Source of the DNA: Branchiostoma floridae
Lineage: Eukaryota; Chordata; Leptocardii; Amphioxiformes; Branchiostomatidae
NCBI RefSeq assembly: GCF_000003815.2
Contig: NW_023365879.1
Span: forward strand, 1-20,577
Direction of reading: 5' to 3'
Length of the DNA: 20,577 nucleotides
In this document: positions 1-9,354 of the stretch, in pieces
Layout: each line of letters opens with the position of its first letter
How positions within the stretch are numbered: the stretch's first letter is position 1
Notes under the pieces: generated by a model
Told to the model about the DNA's origin: nothing
Databases searched by the model: none
The model's input: the letters and a program-made list of their open reading frames with translations, nothing else
Translations under genes and position numbers: made by a program

Positions 1-1389
1 AAGGACTTTTGTAATGGAGTAATACGTTCACTTTTAACTAAAAACTAAATGATAGTAAAGAAAATGTGGAGCCCGGTACAACATAACAGGTCACATTACA
101 TTATAGAAAAAGAAAAATCATTTCAAGATCACAACACGGCGTTCTTTTGTCATTGAATAACGTTTTATTTTAAATAAAAATGGCTCTAAAGGTTTACTCT
201 ATGGGTGCAACTTTGCAAAATGGCTAAATAAAGTTAGGCCCGTGATTGATTTGATTAATGGATGACATTCTATAGGAACCCAAAAGCTCATGGAGCGTGC
301 TAATAAATAAGTTTGACAAAAAATTGCCTTCGTTATAAAATCTAAGTAGTAACTAAAGGTAGATTGAACATATGACTGAACACACAGAATGTAGTTTACC
401 GAATAATAGATTCTTCATGTTGTAGTCTTTCGCATCTTTTCTGACCTTTGAATATTCTATGACATTAGTATATGTTTTTCGATATTTGCTTTTGTTATCC
501 ATGGCATATATTTGCCTATTTTGAAGCTGCTTTGTACGGTTTCCAGTATGGTTGAAATGTTTTTTTTTTTTTTATATTATTTGGAAACGGCCGGATGTCG
601 TCCATATAATCAAACCAACATGGGCTTAACAAAACCTACTTCAGTTGATGATACTTTGAAGCTTTTGAAATGTTAAAAGTGATTTCCTGGAAAGGAAAAC
701 AATTTCCGGGAATGTAGGCCTTTTCCTTATCGGCTTCACCCTGCCTAATGGAGGTCATTGACCCAGATCCATTCTGTTGTTGTTTTGCCTTTGGGGAGGG
801 GGGTTTAGACAAAGGCTTTTTGATGCCAAAACGGCGCTTGTGCTATTCAGTCGCAGATTACGCAATAGATTTTAGAACGAGTTATTTACCACCTTGAAGT
901 GCAATGCTGACATTTAATATCACTTGACTCTTGGAGTATAGCAAAAGAAAAAACCTAAACAAACGGACATAGACTATGGAGCCTTCTTTCTATCAAATTA
1001 TTTTGTACCATGTGTATATAATGATATATGTTGATATGTTTTCTTGTACTCAATGTAAGCTGTATCTCTGTATATTTGAAATGACCCTTATCTCCATCAT
1101 AACCTCAAAGAAGAGCGGCCTACAGACCGATTTTATCTCCTCATGAATAAACAAAGGTTCAAGTAGATAAACCTGCAATACTGGGGAACTTTGTATTGTC
1201 TGTCTGTCTGATTGTTTGTTTCTTCGTTTGTGGCAAAGAAAATTATTGCACTGAATTCAGAATAAGACAGGCATTTAACGAAACGCTTTAGAAGATTGGG
1301 TAAGTGGTGATCTTAATCTTTGGTAGTGTAGTTTATTTTGTATAAACGCATGAAACAAAAAGAGCAGGGTACGAGTAGGTCAAATAAAT
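1..1389. other. AT-rich non-coding stretch
   Basis: I find no convincing coding region, RNA gene or complete mobile element here. The reading frames are short and interrupted. Minor items are a TGTC microsatellite at 1197-1210, a T-run near 560-573, and an A/T palindrome around 161-178 that contains AATAAA on both strands and could act as a polyadenylation signal, although no gene is visible on either side. Confidence 0.5.
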
Positions 1390-1399
1390 GTGTCCGGAT

Positions 1400-1725
1400 G
1401 TGCAGAGAACCGAGAACTGATCTCAGGAAAGAGAAACAGCGGACGGCAACAGCTGCGTTTGAAAGATGTCTGCAAGAGGGACTTAATGGCTTTTGATATG
1501 GACACAGCGCACTGGGAGGACCTATCAAATGACAGTTCCAGCTGGAGATGCACACTGTCCAGGCAGCTAAGTTCAGGAGAAACCAGACTGATGCGCATGT
1601 TTGAAGCGGATCCTGCGAAAAGAGCTCTGCAACAGACCTGAGTCAGCTTACAGATGTGCCCCATGTGACAGAGACTGTCATTCTCGCATAGCACAGTTTA
1701 GCCACAGTCGACGCTCTAGGGCTGA
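1400..1725 (+). pseudogene. Decayed C-terminal end of a retrotransposon ORF (frameshifted)
   Basis: This is a remnant, not a host gene. Reading from about 1400 gives GKRN...LRLKDVCKRDL, then HWEDL, SSWR and a basic stretch, stopping at 1639-1641. This matches, from memory, the tail found in many non-LTR retroelement polyproteins of fish and invertebrates (KDVCKRD, WE-LA-DR--WR). The frame stops, but shifting one frame from about 1640 gives C-APC-DRDCHSRIAQFSHSRR at 1655-1717, the C2HC/C2H2-like finger that usually ends this family. A frameshift therefore separates the two parts. The catalytic reverse transcriptase core is absent. I saw no target-site duplication or poly-A tail. The family assignment is by motif recall; the exact clade is not resolved. 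Confidence 0.6.
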
Positions 1726-2560
1726 TATCAATTAGGATTTTACCATGGGCAATATTGACCGAATGAGGCCAATCATATAACTGGCCGTGCAGCCTGTAGT
1801 CTGCAGTACCCGGTGTGTTATGCATGTAGGCGGTTTACCTGGTAAAGTTCATTTATATATATATAACGTTATACGTGCTGCATATCCTGTTGAACCCGTG
1901 ACATTTCGGTTTGAAATCGGGACAACCAGCCGTTACATAACGTGTCACATTGCCTTGTGTAACACGTATAGCTTCCAACGTTCTAGTAATCTGTCAAGCT
2001 ACAATAAATGCCATGCTTGCTACAAAATGGGCTAGCTGGCTCGTGTTCAATCAAAGAAGAGGAAATTTAAACTGTTGGACAGAAGCCATGATTGTCCCAT
2101 TTGGAACACGGTTTATAAGCTTTACCACTCCTATATGGTCGATCAATCTATGTTAGCTGACCTTAGCTAGAGGGTGTTGGTGAACATATGTGATGCCTGT
2201 ACTACATTGCCTCTTTCAATCTTGCTGACGAATGTGGAACTGTGCCATATTTTGGCGAGGTAAAACCTTTGAACCAACGAAGGCGTGTCGGGATTTACAA
2301 GCAGATGTTTTCGTGAATTTTCGAAGCCCTGACATGGAAGGCTGTTGGTAGGTCCATAACCCTAGTCAGCGAGAGATTGTGTAAACAGAGGAACTTTATT
2401 GCTCGACATTTGTACATGGTACAATGTATGGAAACGACTGTTACACAAAGTTCAAAATAGCTGTATAGAATAAGACTTTTTCCTAATTAACATAACAAGA
2501 AGGGCTAACACAAGTCTTTGATATAATGTTACAATCGAGTTGGGCTATACATGTTTCATT
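1726..2560. other. Non-coding stretch without a recognisable gene
   Basis: Only short, overlapping frames on both strands are present, with no domain or motif I recognise. A short TA microsatellite (about 1854-1863) is the only local structure. Confidence 0.5.
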
Positions 2561-2594
2561 ATATTTCAGCCATACCATAGGTATGGTGAAATAT
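2561..2594. repeat. Near-perfect inverted repeat (hairpin)
   Basis: The left arm ATATTTCAGCCATACC (2561-2576) and the right arm GGTATGGTGAAATAT (2580-2594) are complementary with one bulged base and a 3-nt loop. It stands 15 bp upstream of a TTTC microsatellite and looks like a terminus of a degraded foldback or mobile element. Confidence 0.6.
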
Positions 2595-2609
2595 ATTGTA
2601 TTCGTAATG

Positions 2610-2637
2610 TTTCTTTCTTTCTTCTTTCTTTCTTTCT
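2610..2637 (+). repeat. (TTTC)n microsatellite
   Basis: An imperfect run of TTTC/TTC units. It sits between the hairpin at 2561-2594 and the start of the sequence related to the 163-bp repeat, so it may mark an element boundary. Confidence 0.8.
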
Positions 2638-2820
2638 CCTGTCAAATCTTCAGAACACGGTATCTCCGTTGTTTCTCAACCGAATGACTTGAAATTTGGC
2701 ACAAGGGTAGAGTGGGCCAATACCCTCGGACGTTTTTTTCATTTTTCCCATATCTGTCTCTTAAATGATTTTATTAAGGTTTTTGGGTCATCTTAAGACC
2801 AAAACTGTATATTTGGGCCC

Positions 2821-3308
2821 CCTGTACCCTGGTATTATAACCGAATGAGCTGAAATTTGGCACAGATGTGCCTTGATAAGTCCCCCATATAGATTCAATA
2901 TCAGTTTTGGTGTACAGTACAGCAAAATGCTTATTTTTGCGATTTTTTTACCAATTTTTGACCAAAAAAGGACACTTTTGGCCCCTGTACCCTGGTATTA
3001 CAACCAAATGAGCTGAAATTTGACAGAGATGTGCCTTGATAATGCCCCCATATAAATTTAAGAACACTTTTGGTGTACAGTACAACAAAATGCTTATTTT
3101 TGCGATTTTTTGACCAATTTTTGACCAAAAAAGGACACTTTTGGCTCCTGTACCTTGGTATTGCAACCGAATGAGCTGAAATTTGACACAGATGTGCCTT
3201 GATAATCCCTTCATATAAATTCAATAACACTTTTGGTGTACAGTGCAACAAAATGCTTATTTTTGCGATTTTTGGCCAATTTTTGACCAAAAAAGGACAC
3301 TTTTGGCT
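2821..3308 (+). repeat. Tandem repeat, three units of about 163 bp
   Basis: The landmark CCTGTACC(C/T)(T/T)GGTATT recurs at 2821, 2984, 3147 and 3309, giving periods of 163, 163 and 162 bp. Each unit continues with an AATGAGCTGAAATTTG segment, a TTTTGGTGTACAGT segment, and TTTTTGACCAAAAAAGGACA before the next unit. A diverged relative precedes it (about 2640-2820, with CCGAATGACTTGAAATTTGG). The fourth landmark opens the larger block at 3309. The long open frame across it on the minus strand (2931-3548) changes repeat phase from unit to unit, because 163 is not a multiple of three. I take that frame as non-coding. Confidence 0.85.
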
Positions 3309-3931
3309 CCTGTACCCTGGTATTACAATTAAATGACCTGAAATTTGGTATAGATAGGCATTAGATACTTGGTAACAAGATTCAAGTAAAATTTTTGACA
3401 TAAACAACTTTAAAATGATTAATTTTGGCACTTTTCTGAGGGGAAAATTGTTTTCTTTTGGCCTCCTGACGTGACCTTCTGTGACCCCGCACAGAGCCAC
3501 ACCTGTGCGCGTCAGCCGGAGAGTTAATTGAATCAAAGACCTAGCCAATCAGCGAAGAGGAGGCCAAAGGCTAATTAATATTCATAAGCGGGGCCTCATG
3601 ATCCCGTATATAGCAGTGTTCCCGCCAGGGGGAGCAAAGCCCGCCTAAGGCTCTCGCATTTTAGACTATTCAGAAGGCTTTATATTGTATCAGTTCTTAG
3701 GGGCATATCTATGATAATCGCAGCAGTCACTTAACTTCTCTTCAGGAGTTTAGCGTAACACTGTTTCAGGTCAAACCGTCAAAGGCAACTAAAAACAAAC
3801 TTTAACGTTACTGAGTTCAACAGTACTTATAACTTGTTATCCGAAGTTGAAACGCTAGCGATGGTATTTTCGCTGCGCTGTTAGCTCCGTGCGACTGTTG
3901 TTGACGGTCTTATAACGGTATATTTTTCACC
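3309..3931 (+). repeat. Large repeat block, copy A (with CCAAT box)
   Basis: This 623-bp block is repeated, diverged, immediately downstream at 3932-4662. Shared landmarks in order are CCTGTACCCTGGTAT, TTTGGTATAGATAGGCAT, a CAGAGCC segment, CCAATCAGCGAAGAGG (about 3545), TAATTAATATTCATAAGCGG, GCATTTTAG-CTATT, ATATCTA-GATAATCG, TTCGCTGCGC, and GTTGACGGTCT at the end. Copy A also has a TATATA-type string (about 3605-3611). The block's start overlaps the last unit of the 163-bp array, so array and block look like parts of one composite repeat family. No protein is supported. Confidence 0.8.
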
Positions 3932-4662
3932 CCTGTACCCTGGTATGAGTAACATTTGGTATAGATAGGCATAATATAGTTGGTAAAATGATCCAAGTAA
4001 AATTTTTGGCATAAAGTACTGTAAAAGGCTTAATTACAGCACTTTTTTTTAGGGGAAATTGGTTTTCTTTCGTTCTCCATGCCGTGACCTTTCGGACGTT
4101 CACCCCACAGAGCCGACATCTGCACCTGCGTCTAGCCGGCAGGAAGAGTTAATTCAATTAATGGTTCAGCCAATCAGCGAAGAGGAAAGCGAAGGCTAAT
4201 TAATATTCATAAGCGGGACCACACAATACGTTAACTTGAAGACTCAGGCCGTACAGACTTCTCCCCAGGATTTTTTCAAAGCGTCGGACAGGGGTCCGGG
4301 GGCCGCCGAATGTCCCTGGCGGGGTCCAGGGGCAGGGCCACTGTGGGGGGGACCCAGGTGGGCGAAGCCCCCCCGGAAGCTCTTGCATTTTAGGCTATTG
4401 AGAAGGCTTCTTTTATCAGTTTTTTTAGGGCCATATCTACGATAATCGTAGCAGTCACTTACTTCTCTTCAGCAGTTTGACTTTAAAATATTTCGGGTCA
4501 AAGCTTCAAAGACAACTAAAACCTCATAAACAACAAACTTTACTTAGCTCAACAGTATACAAAAATATTGTACGGGTTGCCATCCTTAGTTGAAGCGCTT
4601 ATTTATAGCGCTAGTATCTTCGCTGCGCCATTAGCCGCCGTGCGACTTTTGTTGACGGTCTG
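3932..4662 (+). repeat. Large repeat block, copy B (with GC-rich insert)
   Basis: Diverged direct copy of 3309-3931, with the same landmark order including CCAATCAGCGAAGAGG (about 4170) and TAATTAATATTCATAAGCGG. It differs by a roughly 110-bp G/C-rich segment (about 4260-4375) rich in GGGGTCC and GGACCC strings, where copy A has only a short CGCCAGGGGGAGC stretch. The frames on both strands through this segment (such as 4200-4388 and 4236-4445) have a composition typical of a GC-rich repeat and are not supported as genes. Confidence 0.75.
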
Positions 4663-5599
4663 ATATCCCTACGTCGCCGCCTCGCTGATATTCCCACGGA
4701 CATGTTTAAAAAAAAATACCCAGCAAAAAACGCTGTTCTGCGTCAAATTCTATTCTATAAAACTCAGTGTTACAGTCTAAATATTTTGTAGAAGCACCGC
4801 TGTAGGAAAGAAGGTCCAAGCAATGTAAAACATCACGTAGCATGAAGTTCGCTGTCAACTGGCACACAGCACATGACTGTTTGAAACTCTAAGTCTAATC
4901 AACAGCCGTGTTTGATTGATAGCCGGCGGTCCTATGATGAAGTCGGCGAAAGGTGCGTTAGTTAGAAAATCTGCGTTTAGTTTTGATACGTAATTATAAG
5001 TTAGACAGTGGCGAGAATGATTATTTTCTCATCAATATTTCTCTTCAGAATTATTTGAACTTAATTGTACATCTAAACAATTGGCTTACCTGTGCAATGT
5101 TTATATGATTAATGATCAGTGTACTGAAATCATGTGTAACGTATGGCTCCTAGTCAATAGATCAGCATTTTCTCTATAGTGACCACCTGTCTATAGTGGC
5201 CACATTTCCTAGTGCTGTTGTTGTTTGGCATAAACTTTGAACATTTAAATTGTAAGTAACTTTAAACTGCCAGAGTTTCAGCCCAATAAAACACTCTCAG
5301 CGCCAGGGTATGAACAGACTGACCAGACAGACGAAAATAAATCCTCGAACAAAGTTCAATCGTATCTTCCGGGTCTGGCAGGAAGTTGTTAAACTAAAAT
5401 AAGAATAGGCTCGATGGTTGATTGCATACAAAGTAAAACAGTTTAACAGTTTTACAGCTTGAAGAAAACAAACGCTCCTACAGTACCTGCACCTGCTTGA
5501 TAATTATTAAATCGTATGCCCTACTTGAATAAAAAAAGTTCATTGCAATAATAAATGTACCCACATCACAAGGAGCTTATACTTTTTTAAACTTACACC
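4663..5599. other. Non-coding stretch
   Basis: No gene or element is recognised. One short tandem motif, CTATAGTGRCCAC, occurs at 5174-5186 and 5191-5203 with a 17-bp period. The rest is AT-rich sequence with short frames only. Confidence 0.5.
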
Positions 5600-6739
5600 T
5601 ACACTACAAAAAATCTTTTTTCTTATTTTTCTTGTTTTCTTGTTTTTTCTTATGGAGAGAAAGAGTTTCTTGTATAAAGAAAGGTTGAGAAAAATCAAGA
5701 AACCTCCCATAAAACCTTTGTATGTTGATTCCTACACGAAGATTTTCATTCTTGTTTTTCCTTAACTGAATAAAATATTTCCAGTATAATGCTCACTGAC
5801 AAGAATGTTCAAGAAATTAAAGAAGAACTTTCTTTTCCAGTCTTTGCACAAGATTTGCTTCTTGTTTGATCAAATGGAAGATATGGCAGAATCTGTCCTG
5901 CAGATTATTATTCTTAAAGATTTGTTTTCATTAGAATAAAATTCTTGAACTTTCTTGTTGTCTTAATGTAGAATATCTGAGAAACATAATTCTTGCTTTT
6001 CTTGCTATTATCAGAAAAAAGAAAAGCAAGCAGTTGCAAAACAAGTTATAACTTAGCATTAAGTTCCCAAATGTTCTTGTTTTCCTTACCCACTAAGTTT
6101 AATACAACAAATTTTCATCAATCAATGACTGTTTTTGACTTACCCATTAACTTTTGAGAAAGATGTTTCTTGTTTTCCTTGGCAATGTTTAAGAAGATAC
6201 AATAATTTTTCTGAACATAATATTACTTTTCATACTAATACGAAAACAAGAAATTCAGAAACAAACTTTAAAAATATTCTTAAATGTTCTCATGTTCCTT
6301 ATCAAGAAAGTTTAAGAAATATGATTCGTTTTTTCTTTATAATACTTATATTAATAATAAAAACAATTAATCATTTTATCCTTGTATTCTTAGCAAAAAC
6401 TCAGAGCATCAATATATGAAAAACAAAAATTGACCCAGCATGATTTTCTTTTATTTTCACAATATGAGAGTTTAAGAAAGATAATTCTGTTTTTTCTGGA
6501 AATAAGAAAGTTAGCTGTGCTAAGGATCATGGGAAATTACTCCCATCATCCTTTGCTGTTTCATTTGAATGTTACCGGTAGTCTGGGTGGAAGGTTCTGC
6601 TCTCTAGCTGTAATTTTTTGCCTTAAGGCCATTAGATCTTCCAATAACAGGGAACAAATATGGTGTGTTTAGTGATGACAATGTTCTGCATCATTTGGGA
6701 CATTGTGAACAATGTGGCTAGCTTTTTTAAAGTTCGAAA

Positions 6740-7159
6740 ATGCTACCGAAGCCAAGGCCAGAAGCTGGACGCCCCCCTCCCCCATGCAGGTATGTTAGCC
6801 ATCTTTGGAATATGATTTCTAAAGCTACTACATGTATTTCTGTAGATGTATAATGATAAGGCCGAACAGTAATTACAGAATATGAAAGTAAAGTGCATGA
6901 TTTTCTGCATAATACTAAGAATTGAATATAATATTTGCAAGGAAGGAATGTATTGAGATTTTGATCTTTACAGGGGGAGGGGGGCGATATATCATAAGGA
7001 ATTGGCGGTCATCCATGGTCTTTGTGTGTTGTTCTAGGCTCAGAAACCTGTTGGAACAAAGAGGATGTTCCCATCTCAACTTTGGAAAAGCTTTCAACAA
7101 GGACAAGTTGCAAGTCATCAATCATAATTGCAACAAATTATGGCAACATCTTAACTTTT
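6740..7159 (+). other. Possible two-exon ORF inside the CACTA-like element (speculative)
   Basis: An ATG at 6740 opens MLPKPRPEAGRPPPPC and runs into AG|GTATGT at about 6788. A T-rich acceptor (TTTACAG, ending about 6973) would rejoin the frame to GGGRYIIRNWRSS and continue to a stop near 7159. The junction keeps the frame, but there is no recognised domain, the proline/glycine tracts are low complexity, and no transposase motif follows. It could equally be chance. It lies in the part of the element that lacks subterminal repeats, where a gene would be expected. Confidence 0.2.
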
Positions 7160-7390
7160 AATTAATGGTTTTAGAAGGATAATTAGTATTATGAGTAAAA
7201 GGACAAGTAAGTAAAGTGTAGTTACGAAATGGTTCATTTTTTCAATCTTTGGTAAGGAATGGGTAATAGAGGAAAACACAACAAAACTTGTATGGAACAT
7301 ATTGATGATAATAAATATGACTGGCGTGTATTTACATAACTGTTAACATTTGATTTGTTTGTATTCTTTATATTAGAATGACAATCTTAG

Positions 7391-7680
7391 TTTAAGAAAC
7401 TAGTTTCTAGGTTTGTGGTTGCAAGAAGTTTAGTCTTGGAGGGAGAATGGTATTTCTGGTACAAAAACCTTAACCTTATTGCAAGAAAGCCATTCTCAGT
7501 GTAAGAAATTTAATCTTGGAGACAGAAAGTAATTTTCGGTAAAAGAATCTCAATCTTCATGCAAGAAAGCCCTTCTTGGTGTAAGAAATTTTGTCTTTGA
7601 GATAGAAAGGTATTTCTGGTGCAAGAAACTCAATCTTGGCACAATAATCTTATTCTAGGGGTAAGAAAGTCATTCATCAG
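7391..7680. repeat. 20-bp-periodic subterminal repeat array of the CACTA-like element
   Basis: From 7421 the sequence splits into three consecutive 80-bp units (7421-7500, 7501-7580, 7581-7660). Each unit is itself four 20-bp repeats of the form g-AAGAAA-t---TCTTGGt. Similar 20-mers flank the set at 7391-7410 (then a 10-bp offset) and 7661-7680. Each 20-mer carries a small internal inverted motif, AAGAA...TTCTT. Such arrays in CACTA elements are known transposase-binding sites; that role here is inferred. Confidence 0.75.
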
Positions 7681-7913
7681 CATGCAAGTGTTAGAAATAG
7701 ATTCTTACCACAAGAATACTTTTCTAGAAGCTTTCGTCCATCATTGATAAGAAAAAAGTTCTTACTAGAATCTTGACACAAGAAAAATATTGGTTTCTTG
7801 AATTTTCTCAAAACAGGGATTCTTGTATACAGAATAATATTCTTGCTGAAAGATCAGTTTTCTTTGTTCAAGAAAAAATAAGAAAAATAAGAAAATGCAT
7901 TTTTTGTAGTGTA

Positions 7914-8357
7914 GTTATCGTACTGAAAATTGTTAATGACATTACATGAAGTCATTCAACAATTTTCAGTCATGATGAAAATTTTCTGAATGGAAGGTGT
8001 GATTATTGTCATTTTCTGAAAAATAGAAGCAAGCTCTGTTTTTACCTGGAGTCAATTCACAATACCAGTCCACTTTGGGGGATAATGTACTGTTAAGAGG
8101 ATGTTCCATTTTTGCGCAGGGGTGATTTGGAACAGTCCAATGTTGCGTGGGAAGGGGTATGGCTGAAATATGCTGTATTTGCTCTTAAGCAAATGTCGGC
8201 CTTTCTAGTTTAGATATAACATTTGTGATAATAGATTCATCACTATAAGGAGATATACAAGTTTGTGTCAGCACTATATGATAATGATCTTAGTTTCCAG
8301 CTCTTATAATATGTATATGATATATTTTGATACATACAATGTCATGTATCTCTAAAA
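7914..8357. other. Non-coding stretch between two mobile elements
   Basis: No gene, RNA or repeat is recognised between the right end of the CACTA-like element and the hairpin at 8358. Confidence 0.5.
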
Positions 8358-8387
8358 CGAAGCCTCTTAAGAAGTTAAGAGGCTTCG
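8358..8387. repeat. Perfect 13-bp stem hairpin
   Basis: CGAAGCCTCTTAA (8358-8370) is the exact reverse complement of TTAAGAGGCTTCG (8375-8387), with a GAAG loop. It abuts, and by two bases overlaps, the outer end of the MITE that follows. There is no T-run, and nothing suggests a terminator. Confidence 0.8.
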
Positions 8388-8962
8388 CCAAAAATAGTTA
8401 CTCAAGCAACTGGATATGATTTTGAAACAGTCAGACGTTTCGGATAGAATCCACTTTCCTTCGTCAGTGACACTGAAATGATCTGCAAGAAACAGGTCTT
8501 TTATACTCTAGTGTACTATGAATGAAGACAATTTCAGATGTCCAATAGGAAAGGTTGTAAGACAATTCAGACTGAAGACAATTTGGATTCCAAAGAAAAC
8601 AAAGCTAAGCCAAAGTCAAGCTGAAGACAATTTGGATTTCAAAGGATAGCAAGGCTGAGACACAGTTAATGCAAATGAGTCAATTAGCTCCTGTTGTTTT
8701 AGTTACAGGAGCTAAAAGTTTTGTTGGCGGGGGGGGGGTGCTATGTCCCAAGTGCCGGAAAGTTCCATACGTAGCCCCCCTTTTCTGTTGAGGGTGGGAT
8801 TGTATATTCTCTCATATATGTCTTCATTCATAGTTAGAGTATAAAAGACCTGTAAATTCTTCCAGATCTCTTCAGTGTCACTGACGAAGGATAGTGGATT
8901 CTATCCGAAACGTCTGACCGTTTCAAAACCATATCCAGTTGCTTGAGTAACTATTTTTGGCG
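8386..8962. mobile_element. Foldback/MITE-like element with about 145-bp terminal inverted repeats
   Basis: The left arm (8386-8530) begins CGCCAAAAATAGTTAC and ends AATGAAGACA. The right arm (8819-8962) is its reverse complement with scattered mismatches and a few short indels. Shared inner words include CAACTGGATATG, CAGACGTTTCGGATAG, TCGTCAGTGACACTGA and AGGTCTTTTATACTC. The core has no coding capacity. It contains a two-fold repeat of TGAAGACAATTTGGATT, a hairpin (TAGCTCCTGT...ACAGGAGCTA, about 8687-8716) and a G-run. No target-site duplication is evident. It ends 84 bp before the first laminin exon and so forms part of that intron. Confidence 0.85.
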
Positions 8963-9046
8963 TATCTCATTACCTGGATGTCTAACCTACATCGACGTTA
9001 AGCCAACAGCAATATTCAAACTAATCATCAATCTGTGTCCCCTTAG

Positions 9047-9354
9047 GAGTGCCTCCCATGCCTGTGCGACGTGGGGGGCTCCACCTCCCAAAACACCAGC
9101 TGTGACATATCCACGGGCCAGTGTGACTGCCGGCCCAACCTGCAGGGCCTACGCTGTAATGAAACACAAGACTCCTACTTCCTACCGGGGATGGACTTCC
9201 ACCTATTTGAGGCAGAGGATGAAAACACAGAGACTAACTGTTCAGTGGTTACCACAGAGCTTCCTGAGACTGTACCATTCACAGGCAGGGGGTTCGTGTC
9301 CTGTACTGGGAGTGCTGTGCTCACATTCAATGATGTCGAGGTGGAACAAAATTG
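9047..9354 (+). CDS. Laminin exon 1 of window: LE end and start of laminin IV module
   Basis: The acceptor is TGTCCCCTTAG (ends 9046); the donor is TTG|GTAAGC. The phase is 0 in, 2 out. It encodes [12 protein letters not shown], then [19 protein letters not shown], the six-Cys partial LE repeat, followed by the laminin IV start with FEAED and [10 protein letters not shown]. At 308 bp it is the longest exon seen. The preceding exon is not within the 9 kb upstream, so the intron before it is long and filled with mobile elements. Confidence 0.87.

Larger units (their letters stand above)
5602..7911. mobile_element. CACTA-like (EnSpm-type) DNA transposon, apparently non-autonomous
   Basis: The left end begins CACTACAAAAAAT (5602) and the right end is its inverse, ATTTTTTGTAGTG (ending 7911). 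TA is present on both outer sides (5600-5601 and 7912-7913), a possible 2-bp target-site duplication. The inverted repeat continues inward as T-rich TTTTCTTATTTTTCTT on the left and AAGAAAAATAAGAAAA on the right. Both subterminal zones are packed with TTCTTG/CAAGAA words in both orientations (about 5620-6500 and 7390-7880), while the middle (6520-7380) is nearly free of them. Terminal CACTA plus dense subterminal repeats is the classic plan of CACTA/EnSpm elements. No DDE/D transposase is visible, so the copy is probably non-autonomous or decayed. The superfamily call rests on ends and architecture, not on a protein. Confidence 0.7.

Noticed and set aside
2931-3548. 205-codon open frame on the minus strand with repeated K-PFLVKNW and QISAHL motifs
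   Set aside because: It is a translation of the 163-bp tandem array; the repeat unit is not a multiple of three, so each unit is read in a different frame, which argues against selection for protein.
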